Of a DNA stretch of 64,000 nt, positions 1 through 14,100 are shown one piece after another. The stretch covers positions 1-64,000 of the forward strand of contig RCAB01000166.1 of the NCBI GenBank assembly GCA_003640385.1, read 5' to 3'. Within the stretch, counting starts at the first letter, position 1. Each line of letters starts with the position of its first letter. Source of the DNA: Setaria digitata. Taxonomy: Eukaryota > Nematoda > Chromadorea > Rhabditida > Setariidae. Both the position numbers and the translations under genes were made by a program. Below the pieces are notes generated by a model. It made no database searches. It was not told the DNA's origin and was given only the letters and a program-made list of their open reading frames with translations.

Positions 1-113
1 GTGGAATAATCCTTGCACAAGAATAAAGCTGGTGGAATAATCCCTGCACAAGAGTAAAGCCGGTGGAATAATGCCATGACCAAGAATAGAGCTGGTGGAT
101 TAATTGCTTGCAC
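1..113. repeat. 31-bp minisatellite, about 3.6 units, cut by window edge
   Basis: Units start at 1, 32, 63 and 95. Each begins GTGGAATAAT (the last GTGGATTAAT) and carries a TGCACAAGARTAAAGC-like core. Units 1 and 2 differ at only a few positions; unit 3 has diverged and is 32 bp; unit 4 breaks off near 113. The array probably continues to the left, outside the window. No coding potential is apparent. Confidence 0.9.
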
Positions 114-1279
114 TGCCTTATCTTTCTAGGAATGCAACTGATATGTTTAATGAGAAGTTTTTGTTAAGATCATTCTATAAGATCGTATGGTTAGTCAAAC
201 TGTGATATTTGAGCTATGTTAAATAGCAAACACATTTCTTTCGTAGCGCAGAAAAGGGAAAGAGCAAAACAAAGTAAAAATTACAGTTCTATCAAGCGAT
301 ATATAGCAAGATGCATGCTGCATACAAAAATTTGCATTCCCATCAAAAAAAAAAAAAATGTATGCGACATGCAAAATTTGATATTTCTATCAAGAAATTG
401 TCATCATGCTGCATGACAGTGCTGCAGAATAACAAATGCTAAATGATAGCTCTGCTATGTGTTTCGTTCTCATTCTTGTCTTTATTGTCTCCTGTATGCG
501 GTTTGACATGTTGCATTATTTTGTTAATTGAACAGTGTGCAGTGATTAGTGATAGGATCGTTATCATATATTGATGGCTTCTTGTTTTTTTTTATCCTTA
601 AACTGTTATATTTAAAGAGAAATCATAAGTCAATAAGTCATCACCACTTTAGAGCTCCAGTTCAGAATGGCTTTAGATATTGAATTGAAAGGACCCCTCA
701 GGTCTTGTTCCTGTAACAGTTACCTAAACCATACTGTTTATTTCTCTTTACCCTGATCGTTCATGATTTCTGGTTAGTTAAAATTTTAATGACTAATGTA
801 TTTTATTGGAAAAATGTTGCCTTTATTCTGTGAACTATTTTTCATTTAGGTGAGTTACTTCATTGACCACTTTCGATTTCAGGTCAGTGTGAAGAATTCA
901 GTGCACTTTATCACAATACAGTTCAACAAGTCAATTTCCACTGTTCAGAGTTTTTTCTCAAAATGTACTGAGCCAAATTTAAATCCGAAAAAATTTTAAA
1001 GCAACAAAATTTTAAAGCAACACTTGCGCCATGTTTTTTTCCGAGCCAGCCTTCATGCAACTTCTCTCAGATGGTCATTTATACTTCAAATACGATTATG
1101 ATTTAAGCATTTTCAAGTTTTCGATCATTTTTATACAATTTTTGATCAGTTTCTGGTCTAGAAAATAGAATAAAATAATTACTGCAGGCCAAAGAAGGTA
1201 TCAAAAACGAGTTTATTGGCTAAATTATCTTTCCAAGATATCGACAAAAGTTAGGATTTTTTTGGTTCCCTTGTTGCAT
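114..1279. other. Non-coding stretch before the orphan gene
   Basis: AT-rich sequence with short ORFs only (the longest is 66 codons at 216-416 and looks random). I see no recognisable domain. It may hold the promoter, or further 5' exons, of the plus-strand gene that begins near 1280. Confidence 0.5.
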
Positions 1280-4200
1280 ATGTTATCCTTCATCATTTAT
1301 TGTTCATCCGTTTCACAGTAAGTTGGCGGTCATTTGCTGACCATTTTTGAAAAACTCCGCAGTATATTCCAGTGATTAGAATTATTTTAGTTTTAAATGA
1401 AATTAGAAAGAAGCCGATATCGCGGGGAACGAAGAACGAAGAAGCAGTCCAAGGTTAATATGTTGTTGCTCCTCTTTTCCTCACTTTGTTAATGGGTTTC
1501 TTGCCACTTTTTATGCAGCAAAAACATAAAAGTTTTTTCACAACAGTATTCTCTTGCTTAATTTAAATATTCTTATGATTATTTCAGGCTGTAGAAGCTA
1601 AATTTCAGGTCGGCCAAGTTTTCTTCAGCGAAATCCTAACCTAAATCAGTATAAGCAGCGCGGCTCTGCACAGAAAGCCTCTGCAGTGCAGCTTCAAATG
1701 AAAGGTAGAAAGAACGAACGCATCTCGAAAACAGTTGGCATCAAACATCCAAATATGATCGAAATTCCATCGAAACCAATAACTGTTCCAAGGTGTCTAA
1801 AATAGTATTAAAGTGTGACTAAGGTGAAAGCTATTATAATGTGATTCTAACGGTGAGCGATTGAAAAATCATGAGTAATTATGATAATCATGCAGACATC
1901 CGAAATGGTCTATTAAAAAGGCTCAAATCATTGAAGCTTGGGAAAAAGCATTACCAACAAAAAGGCAGAAATTTTCTCAGCCGATTCGTCAATCGTTTAG
2001 TGCGCAAAAGACTAAGGTAATTTCATTAATCAGAAGTGTTCTTTCTCAAATATATCTGCATGTCAAGTATGAAAAAGTAAACCTGTCAAGAGCAACTATG
2101 TTTGGAAAGCTTTTTTAAGCAGTGCTGAAGTTTTGGAGAGCACTGAATGCAGATTTGAGAGAGTATGGAAGAAGTGATAAAAGATGATACTGTTGTTTAT
2201 AGATCTTACAAGAAAATGGGAAAAGATTTTGACAAAAATTAGACATTATTTTGCTTTTATGAAGAAGCAAACCTTTGCGCTTTTTAGAACATTTTCATCA
2301 AATAAGTAAAACTAGAAAAGATACAGTTCAGAAATTGGCAAATAAAATTGCGGAAAGAAAGTTTATTATTAAAAACTCTGCAAGGAAAATACAATATTTT
2401 CTTTCCTGTATCTTTTAATAAAAGTGAAAATTTCCATAAAAATTTTGAAACTATTTTTTCAGAAAGGAGCTATGTCGCAGTCTCTATCCCCACTGGGTTT
2501 GTTGCGTTTACTTTTTTTCAAGGAAATTTTTCTGAACCAGTTAATTCGTGCAATAGAATGACACATTTAAAATATTCACTGAGGTTTTCGTTTTTAATTT
2601 AGATTATTTTTCAGAAAAAGGCGAATCTGCAACGCTTGCGGAAGAAGCAGTTAAGGACAACCTGAAGGATGCAAAATATAATTCAGGTAACGCATGACCA
2701 ATTTGTTTAATTTATTCAAGGTGAAAAACTTCTAAATCACTAAATGATTTGTTTGCTATGGTAGAATTATGTTGTTTGTTTGTTTGCAATAGAGATAATT
2801 TTTTTCAACTTTTAATTGAATTTCCTTCTCATTTTTCACGATTACCCAGTACACTTTCTCGAACAAGAAAAAATCTTGAACCATAAAATTTCAAAAATTT
2901 ATTGCAGAAAAAGTTATAGCAATTGCATTTTCAGTACTTTCAATATGCGGTGCAAATTTCACACCCATTCTTAATAAAATCATACTATAAATGGCGTCGT
3001 GTTTTTTTCTTTGCTTCAAATTTTAATAGGTCCTGCTTACTGGTATTGAAGCTTGAGGTAGTTCGTTCTAGAATCTGGGATATCATCGACTACAGAAATG
3101 GCATAAGAATCCAACATTTTAAAAAGGATTTTAAAAATCATTCTAATTACCTCTCTTATCTGTAGAATTAGTCCCTTTTATGTTTCGGAGGACAATGGAC
3201 CCGTAGAATCTTTTGTTTTACTATCATAAATAGATTTATAAAAATTTAAAACATCATTTGAAGCATGAACTTTAACTACGATTAGGGAACACGAATTTTC
3301 TTATGCTGATAATATTGAATAATAATTTGTTGAAGGTTGGGATTTTTTTTTAAAATCGACTACTAACAGTGTTTAGGAGCTAGTGAACGAAGGCGAGTAA
3401 GCCAGAGAAGTTCTAATAGACAAAGAAGCGAATACTACAGCAGTAGAAAAAAAGGGATAGGTTGGTGACTTTTATTTTCAAAACTTTTTATATTGAAGAA
3501 TTGTCCTTCTTACCTGCTTTCAAAGGTGTCATCCTTTCTTGTCTGTTATTCTGAATGTTTTTAAGATATTTTTTGATGCTGCATACATTTAGCTGTCACT
3601 TATCAGTGCACAGGTTTGTTAGCTTTTCTAGAAATTTTCTAAGAACAGAGTTTTTTTCTTCCATAACTTATGGCTTTTCTCATTGAAATTTGATGCTGAG
3701 ATTAGTAAAATGAAAAATTAAGTAATTTTTGTGAGCTCGAGCAGTATATGTTGCAAAATAAACTTCTACTGCTGTTCAAATTAAGCTTCATTTTCACAAA
3801 ATTGATTAACTAAAAAATGCCAGAAGTACATTTGACTGTTCTGAATATCTTTATCTAAACATAATTCTGTAATTTTCTAGATTTTGCAAGTGGTTATCAG
3901 CTTCAAACTAGAAGTAAAACTTCAAAGATCGACGAGACAAATTACGGTATGACTTTTGATATTGAGTTATTCTAATTATTTCTGTAAATTCGTTATCTTG
4001 GTAAGTCCTGCCTCCTGCTTCTTTTAATAAGCATCATATTGTTATCAGTATTATTATCTGTTAATTACTACCAAACTGATGCATATTTTTATCACGATAT
4101 ATATTGACACTTTGTACTAAGTTGCCTATGAAATATTAAGATATAGGAGTTTGAATATTTTATGCTCATATAGCAAAATCAATGGAACCTTTTTACAGTA

Positions 4201-5504
4201 GAAACATCGAGAGAAGACAAAAGCAATATGGCATCGCAATTGGCAAAACCAAAAAGTAGGGCTTCTACTACCGAAACAAAACGAGTCATTAAACGAGTTG
4301 CCAAAAAACTGACAGAAACCGGAAAAAATAACGAAGTTGGAACAACTGTCAGTATGTTTCTGTGTGGTTTATAAATCATTGTAAGTTGAAACACTTGCAT
4401 TTTCATCATTTTGGCTTTCTGGATTATTAAAATTTCTTCATGATTTCCATTTAATGATTTTAGAATTTTTCTATGATTTATTCATGTCCGAAAAAGGATG
4501 CTGGTAAAAATAGAAGTAATGAGACGAAATACTGGTTATAATGGCCTCTGAAAAATAATTTGAATTTTTCACATCTTTAATTTAGGAGCTTGAAATCGTT
4601 TTTCCTTTCTTACATTCATTTGCTTTTTTTTTTCTTACTCTTTAATTTCTTGCTCTCAGCTGGATGTAGGTTTTATTTTTAATGCAACTGCACACAATGT
4701 GATGAAATCACGTCTTGGTTTTTTTCGTGAATTTTCCAAAAAATTCGGTAGTATGTATGTGAGTTTAATTTGTTTTACTGCTGTATCCCCTATAAATTCT
4801 AAATAAAATAAAATCGCTCAATAATATAATAATGAACTTATTTATAGGATTCACAATTTTAGGCTTTATTGGACGTTCAGTCAGTTTCCGCTGTTTCAAT
4901 TTTATTAATTATTGAAGCCTTTAAAATGTCGTCTGTCTTCAGTGAACTCAAAGGTCGTACCACCAGATAGATCTGAAGGAGTTCCTGTTCAGAATATGCT
5001 AACTGATAGAACTGCTGAAAGCGGGATTCCTGCAGAAGAATTGATGGAAGAAGACAATAAATTCCAGCAAGGTTTCTTCTTGAATATAAAATTCTGCATT
5101 AAACATCATTATAAGTCAGAGAGTTGATTAAACACACGGAAATTGTTTCCTTTCAACTTGAGATGCAAAAGTTTTATTTTATTATAACAATAGAAATTAT
5201 TATAGCATCCGCGCCTACTGACAATGTACAGTCAACGATTTTTAACAAAAATGGGATGGGAGCATTGGAAAATTGGAAAACTTTGCAATCAGCATCTCCA
5301 GTTGCAAATGTTCAAATAAAAGCAGGAATTAGCGCTCCTTTTGAAATTCCATGGGAAGAATATGTAATTCCTCCCCAGCTCGATGCAACACCTGCTAGAA
5401 ATTTGGAATATTATGGCAGGTTTCCAAAAGAGCAAGTCCAAAATGTTCGTGTCTGTTTATTTATCAAGAAAATCTACCCAGAACGAACCCTTTAGTTTAG
5501 ATGG

Positions 5505-5559
<55 letters not shown>

Positions 5560-7007
5560 AAGTATTTCATTATGCAATGCATAATATTTTTAGCATAGAA
5601 GTAACGTCTCTTTCCTTTGCTAGATTCAGCAACAAGGATTCCCCTCCATTTCTATTTAGAAGTGCGGCAAGCTATAAAGGCAAACATGCTACCATTCATT
5701 TCGTAGTTGCTTTTATCCTGATTTTGATTTCAGCATACGCAACAACCTGAATCGTTAGAAAAAATTGATTTGGCTTCGTAAGTGATCTTTTCATTGCTCC
5801 CTTTAATTGATCTTCAAGCAGAATTCTTTTTCTATTTTTCTGAGCTCATAAGAAGGTAAAATCAGCAAGACTGGTTCTGAATTCTGCATTTTTAATTCTC
5901 TTTTAAAAGCTTAATTAGCATTCATTATCCCTTGATATTGGAGTTTTTTTTTAGATTTCAAGCTTCTGATAACTTGGATAAATACACTTGAAACTCCATA
6001 GTTTCCAAAATGAGATATTTATAAATGAGAAATCTTCTAAATTCTCATAATGTTAATACTATTGCATTTAATTTCGCCTGCCATTCGAAATTTCCTGGAA
6101 TATTGTAAACAATTTCTTGCATAAATCGTAAGAAACTTTTATAGTCTTTATTCATTCTGAATAAGTTGCAAAGTATTATTTCTCTTGAGGGATTGTCATT
6201 GTCCGTTTAATTAGTCAATTTTTTTTTTTCGTAATAACACAACCTTTAATCATAAAATGATTGCCAGTGAAACGTACATGCCATTTTGTTTTAAAAAATG
6301 GTTGCATTTTTCTTTTTAATATCAATTATGACTAATTTCCAAAATTATTTCCCATAAGGAAATATGAACTTTTGAAATAATAAATTTTCTTCTTTTTGAA
6401 ATAATGAAATAATGAATAAGAAATATGCTTCTGATCTTATATATAGAATAATAGCAAAAGATTTTCATTGTTCTTATTTCCACCATAATGAATCTGTTTT
6501 ACTATTTAAAAATATAATTTCTTGCTCTTGTTCAGACTGTTGATATATTTAGGATAAAATCATAACTATTGATTGAGATATCTAAGTTTAGATAAGATCT
6601 TTTTTGAAGCAATTAGGCAAATTGTTTCTCTAGTAAACTTATTTCCGTTTCTTCGATGTTTCGTTGTAATTTTTGGAATTTGCAGAGAAAGGTAGAGTAA
6701 ATATTTTGAAAGGATGATATTTAAAGACGTAGAAAATTAAAAAAACACACACACTTATTTACTGTTTGGATAAAGATGGAAGAAGAGCCGTTCCGCGTTT
6801 GTTTTGTTCCTGTTGATTAAAAACTTTTTCCTTTTCATAGTGTTTCCGTTCCCAGCTGCCATTATCCGATGATCAGTTGCAGATCTGGAGAAATGTAGAG
6901 CTATCTTAAATTTCAGGACAAAAGCACAGGATGCCGTACGTGCTGATGAGAAATTTTTTCCGGCTAACGCTTACAATTTCGGAGAACAGAAGATTGTTAT
7001 AAACTAA
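1280..7007 (+). CDS. Uncharacterised basic, low-complexity protein, 14 predicted exons (about 451 aa)
   Basis: Not recognised. Predicted exons: 1280-1317, 1407-1453, 1609-1792, 1896-2016, 2463-2496, 2615-2686, 3377-3460, 3881-3946, 4199-4351, 4943-5071, 5206-5419, 5624-5702, 5734-5777 and 6917-7007 (stop TAA 7005-7007). Each exon is open in one frame, bounded by AG and GT, and the phases agree at all 13 junctions, which is the main evidence. The product is rich in Lys, Arg, Ser and Gln in its first 300 residues, has no signal peptide, and is probably disordered there. The last 150 residues are more globular, with motifs such as FEIPWEEY and ARNLEYYGR. The start at 1280 (MLSFII) is the weakest part; the exons from 1609 on are firmer. 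The 5703-5733 intron is only 31 nt. Function cannot be inferred; a nuclear or cytoskeletal adaptor is only a guess from composition. Confidence 0.6.
5503..5556. repeat. (TA)n microsatellite in an intron of the orphan gene
   Basis: An alternating AT run of about 50 bp lies inside the 5420-5623 intron. It is likely length-variable between individuals. It does not touch an exon. Confidence 0.9.
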
Positions 7008-7367
7008 ATTTGGATTAGTTCACATTATAGCCAGTGCATAGAGAAGAAAATGTCGCTTATTTCTAGTCTGATTTATGTCATTGTTCACGGAAATCTTTGG
7101 CTTATTATTTCGTTACATCACTATAGAGGAGTTTGCATTTGTATGCACGTGTCCCAGCATTCCAATTATCGGAAGGTTTCTGTTTTTGATATGCTAACAG
7201 TAAGCCAGAGAAAATATGTTTGTTCCATGAGTTTTGTTTTGTTTTTTGTTTTTTGTTTTGTTTTTTTTTTTTTTTTTTTTTTTTCTATATAACTACCTCT
7301 TTTTATAAATCCTGAATACTGTAGTTCCGGATATTTATCTTATTTTTTTTCGTTCTTTTCAGCTCTT

Positions 7368-7373
7368 AATAAA
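7368..7373 (+). terminator. Candidate polyadenylation signal of the orphan gene
   Basis: AATAAA about 360 nt downstream of the TAA stop. In DNA this AT-rich the hexamer occurs often by chance, so the assignment rests only on position and strand. Confidence 0.3.
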
Positions 7374-10300
7374 ACCCGATATTCTGTTGTTTTCCTAAGA
7401 TCGGATGATGATGCAGTATGTAGGAATTACAAATTTATTTATTCATGACGGGACAAATATGCATGCACCATTCAAATTGCAATTAAATGTGCAAAACAGA
7501 GTTTAAAATAACGGTGTTTTTTTTTTTCTCTTCGAATTTATAAAAAGAAGAATCTATCATCTGAATTCAGCTGCTAGTTTTCTTGAAACGTAATTTAGGA
7601 TATTTTTTACTGTATACAAGGGAGACTGCTAAAGTCTTCGATTAGAATTGAGAAATAATTCTTTTGTATTTTTGATGTTATCTATATGATAAAGAGAACC
7701 GATAACTGATACTGCTGAAATGACGAAATGGTTCAGTATGTGATACATATAAGTGTTATAGCAATAAGTATAGATGAAGTTAGCTTGAAAGTATGAGATG
7801 TAGAATTTAAATTGCATCCATCTGTATAGCAGCAGCAATTTATTTGCAAATCATTTGTCGTATTGTAACACCCAAACGTATTATTGACTGCTCCAATCTG
7901 TTAATGGAATTTTTTTTTTAGAAAAATTTCGTTTAATGTGAACTATTAAAGACAAAGCCAAATTGTGTACTTGCGTGTTAGAGAAATGAAAAGTTATGCT
8001 AAGGGTGATAAAGCTTAGATTTGTATTTTTGAAATGATTTTTTTTTATTGATAATTTTTATAGAAGAAGCAATTAGAACGGTTATATTCATAAATATTAA
8101 AATTTAATTACAAAGTAGAATCTAGCTATTCTACTCTTTTTCTTTTCAGGATAGAATTTTAAATATTAATTTTAATTTCAATTTTAACAAATATTAATTT
8201 CAAACAGTAAGAAGAACTAATGATATATAGAAAAGTGAGCTTATTAACAGGTATACAATTAAGAAATAAATCAAACCTCTGTGGAGCAATTTTTGGCTGA
8301 ACAGAAGAATGAGGTAATATTACTTCCCCAATCAATCGTATTCATGCAAGAAACCATGGCCGAATGGCATTCCTCGGGTAATACTTCAATGCTAGCGTTA
8401 TTTGGTACTGGTTCACTCTGTAAACAACCCTGTTTACCGAGTATTCTTATTTGTAAAGAATCTTATTTACTGAATATCCTTATTTGGTACCGATTCACCC
8501 CGTAAATAATCAGTCCTGTTTTACTGAGTATCCTTATTTGCGAATGACCTTATTTGCAAATAAACTTATTTACTGGATATCCCTTAATGAAATTTACAAA
8601 AAATGATTCTACAAAAGTGTGAGAATTCATTTTCACTCATCACTCATTTTCACTCATTTTCTCATTCTCGATATCAAAAAAAGAAAATGAAACTCACAAT
8701 GTAACATTTCAAGCCAGTGGATTGAGAAAATGTTACATAAAGTAGTAAAATTTTGAACCATAACAAGCAATCTTGAATAGAGAATGGATGTTTATTATAT
8801 GCCAGCATTTGATTAGATCCCTTAAACTGATATCAGTACTGATAAAATATATGGTACAGATTACTTAATCGTCTGTGGATTCTTTTCTTGTACCAGTCTT
8901 AATCAGAAATATTTAATTATCATCTATATTAGATACCAATTAGAATAGCTCGGAAAGAATACATTTTCTAATAGTGTCCTCAGAAATATTTTCACCGAAC
9001 AACTGAATAAAAATGATTTTTTTTTTTTTTTTTAAATTAAACCCGATAATCTTTTAATGAAGCTTAATTAAAACTAACTCACTCAATATAATACAGTATC
9101 CAATATATGTATATGGAAGAGTTCTACAAAATTCAATTCAAAATATTCAGGAAAAGCCTTTAAAAAAAGAAAAAAAAATGATATTTGCTATCCTCTTATT
9201 AGGAATTTTTGCTGCAATTAATGCAAAATAATTAGTGAACAATCTAACTAAGATGTAATTGGAAGTCATAAAGTAAAAAAAAAAAAAAATGAAAAACAAA
9301 AAACAAGAATATTCACGCAAAAAAAATAAAGAAGAAAAAAAATTTATCATAAATATCCATCGAAACTATCCCACTAATCTTCTGATACATCATTTTAAGG
9401 CTACGTTGCGAAGGGCAACAAAGCTGCTATGCAACCTCAAGCTACATTACTCTTAAACTGCTCCTTCATTAGCTACTTTTTCTTATTGCTTCATTTAATA
9501 TACTATTTCATATACCATATAATAACTTTTTATGGATTAATTACCAATATAATCATAAAAATACTACTGGAAATTTGTCGAAATTCATATTGCTCACTTC
9601 AGTTAGACTGAATTTTCCTTTTTTTCTACAGTAAAAGAGTGATTTTGCATTATTTAACAGATTTAAATCAATTTCAATAAATTTTATTGCCTTATATTTT
9701 TATGCATATAAAGCTAATATTTCATCTCTATCGTTTCCAACAGGAATGGAAAATTTTTATTTAATCTTACGAAAGATGAACAGAATAAAATGACAGGAGT
9801 ATACACTATTTTGCTTTGTTCTTAATAAAAAATAACACTGAAATAAATTTTTACTCCAGCATTCAATAAGAATTGGGAGTTATTTTAGTAACTTCTTAAT
9901 AGCAATATTCAAATTAATTGGATCTATTTTAACAATTGCTTAATGATAATGTCTGAACTATGTGTAAATTTCAATGTAAAAAACTTTTACAACACATTAT
10001 TTTCTCCTAAAAAAAATAAGATAAAAATGCAATAAATTAATAAAATCTCTTTTATTTGCTCTTTTTTTTTTAAAAAAAAAATTCTACTTTAACAAGTTAA
10101 TAAAATGTAATAAACTAAGGCAAATTTTATTGCGGCAGTTGAAATTGCAATCAAACTGCTTGTTCTATCAACGTTAATTACATCAACACATAAATTACTC
10201 ACACATTAATTGCAAAACATTATCTAAATTAATGAATAGAATTAATGGACAGAAAACGAAAAGAGGCGAAATGAGACAAATATTTACATGGAAAGAACTG

Positions 10301-11022
10301 ATAAGAGTATGCTTTCTAATATTTTATAGGATACATAAGGCATCCATTCATTCAGTGATTGGATTAATTTTACATTTATTTAAAAAAAAAAAAAAAAACT
10401 ATATTCAAATAGTAATATTATGATTAATTCTATAGATTATTGGAATAAAAATTTAAAATTCCCATTAAATAATTAACAAATCCTAAATAAGATGGACATT
10501 AAATCCATTTTTATTATTATCAATTGTTTGTCGCAAATTAACAACACAGAAATGGCAACGATATTCTGAATTCATTAATTACAAACAAAAATTCATTCGA
10601 ATTATCACGAGAGTTCATTCTGATTTAAAGCAAATTAGAAGTATTTAAGTGATCTGTGCAACCTGATATGAAAGTTTGAATAATAAAAAAAGAAAAAGAA
10701 AAAATTATCAAAATAATTCACAGACTTCAAATACAATTTTTAAATGACATTTTCTAGAAATATTTCATAATAACACAATCTTTTTTAATTAAAATCATTA
10801 AAATTAGGCTTAAATTTGTTTTTTAATCTATCCAATTATCCTCCTACTATCTTATTTACTATAAATTTCCAATAGTTTTTTTTCATATACATAATAATTT
10901 TAAATGAGACACATTATCCCTGCATCAATCATATCACTATATTTGAGTAATACAGCACTGCCATAAGATTGACATTTATCCTATTATTTTTGTTATTCTT
11001 CTTGCCGTTCTCGGTGTAGTTG
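7374..11022. other. Convergent spacer between the orphan gene and the K2P channel gene
   Basis: About 3.6 kb between two 3' ends. It holds many A/T homopolymer tracts, one degenerate repeat pair (8398-8582) and no ORF above 74 codons that resembles a protein. Both 3' UTRs must lie here. Confidence 0.7.
8398..8582. repeat. Degenerate direct repeat, two units of about 82 and 103 bp
   Basis: Both units start TTATTTGGTAC, continue with a GATTCAC/GGTTCAC block and end in TTATTTACTG followed by ATATC. The second unit has an internal expansion of CTTATTTGC-type motifs. It resembles a decayed minisatellite. Confidence 0.7.
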
Positions 11023-11072
11023 TTATTGCTGCTGTTGTTGTTGTTGTTTTTGTTGTTGTTGTTGCTGTTGCT

Positions 11073-11123
<51 letters not shown>

Positions 11124-14100
11124 GCTGTTGTTGTTGTTGATTATTGGGTTGCATTTGTTTACAGTACTGTAGCAAGATCCTTTGATAATATTCACGCGGT
11201 GTTAATGTTCTTGCTGTACTACATTTACTTGTATTCAAATCCAATGATTCCATGCTTGCAAGCACACGTTCCGATACAAATGATAATGTACGTGGATGTT
11301 CGATCCATTTAAAGTAATAAATATCAGGTGGCACATATGGACGTCCATCTGAAGCTAATAACAATGCTTAGTCTAAGTTTCACAAACAATGATAGGAATA
11401 AATGTCATAATAATCAAAAAAAAAGAAATTATTTTTAAAGTTACCAATGTTAACTAATATCCACACATTTTTCAATTTAGTATAGCAATGAATATGAAGG
11501 AATAATAAAATGGGTGCAAAATAAGAAGTACATAAGGTAAAAATAAGAAGTACATAAGGTAAAATATGTGCCTAGCAATGGCAAATGTTTACTAATTAAT
11601 AGTGAAAGTAAATTAGTAAGTTTTTTATAAAATTTGTAGTTCAAATAAACTTGAAACAAAAAAAATAATGAAAATTTCAATTTAATTACAAAAGAAGTTA
11701 CCTATCCAATTTAAATCAGGTTGTCTGCCATTAATTAAACACTCAAGTAAATATTCTTCCGGCAATTGTGCCAATTTATTAATCTCTTCTGCTGTAAGAC
11801 CATATTTTTTCTGGAGAAATGCTACATAGCCAAATACCTGGAAAAATACCTGCATAACATCGGTCAAATTCATTTCATACTTCACTTTCTGCTATAAAAT
11901 TCCTCTGCTATTACAAGTACCGATAAAAGATATTTTTGAATAAAAATTCGTTCTAGAAAAAAAAAATCTTTCATTTCAGGTGGTCTATTATAAGATAAGC
12001 AAAAGTAAATCATTAAAATTAATTTAATTTTAGTGTAAATATTTCACCGTAGTATAAATATTTCATCTGATTATATGACAAATTGTAAGTCTACTCGCAT
12101 TTCATAACTTTTTTTTGATTGCTGTTATTTATGGCAAAATTTTGCATTCTCCTGTTTCAGGATTCTTTTTTCAAGTCATTTAATCAGTTCGTAAATGCTA
12201 CTGTGTATGAATAATTTAAAAAGTTTTTGAGCTTTCTCTGTTGAATTTTTGCAACAAATTTGAAGAAAGGAAATTTTTCAAAGGAAATTCCAAGAAGGCC
12301 GAATTTTGTTGAATCCAAATTTTTCAGTAATTTATATATAAGAAGTTTAACGATATTGTACCTCTCCAAGATGTACCACTTTACCACCGATCGACATAAA
12401 ACTACGACCTAAACTTCGACCATAGAAATGTATATCACGAATATATTCGCTTCCTACCAAATCTGCAACTTTTCTCAATTAATTATCATTTTGGTGGAGA
12501 ATTTACTAATGATGAGAAGGTTAATCAGTTAATTTAAAAATTTAGTTAGAAAGGTAGTTAAAAAAGCGAACCAATACACATTGTTGTAATAATAAGGCCA
12601 ATAATAATATACATAAGTGTTGCTGGCAGAAAATCCGCATTCTGAGGTACAATATCACCAAAACCTGTAATGAATTACATTTCAAAACATATTTCATTTC
12701 ATTTCCATTAATTAAATTCAAATTATCCGGCAACCTGAAAAGTATGAAATTTGAATACAATGAAAATGGAATAATATTTGAGAATAGTTAGAAATAACAA
12801 ACCAATTGTTGTTACGGTAACAAAACAGAAATAAAATGATTCCATAAAGGACCAATTTTCCCAAAATTGCATCAGACATGCACCACCAGCCGTATATCCT
12901 ATAATTTATTACAAATTAAATTAATTTTCTAAGCCTTTGTAAACTTTTTTTAAATAAATTTAGATTGAAGTTTTTAAGTCTTAAAGAAAAAAGAAACTTA
13001 CAAAACCAATTACACTAACCTATCATAATGACTAGAACAAACAGCACTGAAATTCGTCTATCATGATAAGATTCATTTTCCAATTCATCTGCTCTTGCTT
13101 GTGTATCTTCGGAAGGTGTTTTTTCACTTTCTTGTGTATGAATTTCTGATATATCTATAAAATTAGGCAAATTAGCTTCTGTATGTTCGATGACATTAGT
13201 TAAATAATGATAAAATACCTCTATAAGTATTTGTGCTATAAAATTTATAGTTAAAGTTTTTTTTTTTTTTACAGTTTTACATTTATTGACTGAAACATTG
13301 TTTAATTAAAGCAATCCATTGCTAGCAGAATTCGATTAATGATAAAATAATTATCAATGAAATAAGTTTGATTCATTGCATTTTATTTGTGTAATTCTAT
13401 CATTTCTGTTATTTAATAATTTATATTATTATTTTCAAAAATTCACACTGAATTTTATTTTAAAAAAATTGATAATATATGCCTTAGAAGTAAACATTTT
13501 TTACTAGAAAAGCAATGTAAAAATATATTCATGCCTAATTTTTATAAAATGTTTCTTGTCGACAAAGATGAAACTTTTCAATGGCCAGAAAAGGATTTGA
13601 GCTTGGCCTAAGAATAATAGCCTGGCTCTAACAATAAGAAAAAATACTTACCTTCGAAGGTGCCCGCTTCAGAAATTGTATCAATGTGATTTTGTCGTCG
13701 TCGTCTTATCTTTTTAGTGTTAACAATATTGTTTACTAAAATTGTCTTTGGTTGTGGTTTTTTCTTCCTGAAATTTGATAAATTCATTCAAATTTCAAAT
13801 TAATTATGAAATGTTGCACTTATCTCGTCAATTAATTTGCCACTTCAATCTAAGTTATCAGGTAATTAATAAATTGTGCTATTCAATTTCAATATTCCAC
13901 CATCCACTTTAATTGGTCCAAAATATTCTCCAATCTCAAAAATTAAAAAATTTAAATGAACCTGATGAAAGGAATAAAATCGCAAAAATATACACAAAAT
14001 TGTGCGCATCTTCTGAATAATTTCAAACGTAACAGCCTCATCATGCAGTGAATCCAAATGATTCCGGCTGCAAATTCGAAATGAACGGAAGCAATTTAGA

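Noticed and set aside
2348..2602. 84-codon plus-strand ORF
   Set aside because: Only the internal segment 2463-2496, in another frame, fits the phase chain of the orphan gene; the long ORF has no splice support.
10929..11195. Poly-Asn reading frame on the minus strand
   Set aside because: Shadow frame of the CAG/CAA tract; the K2P frame gives polyQ and joins upstream exons in phase.
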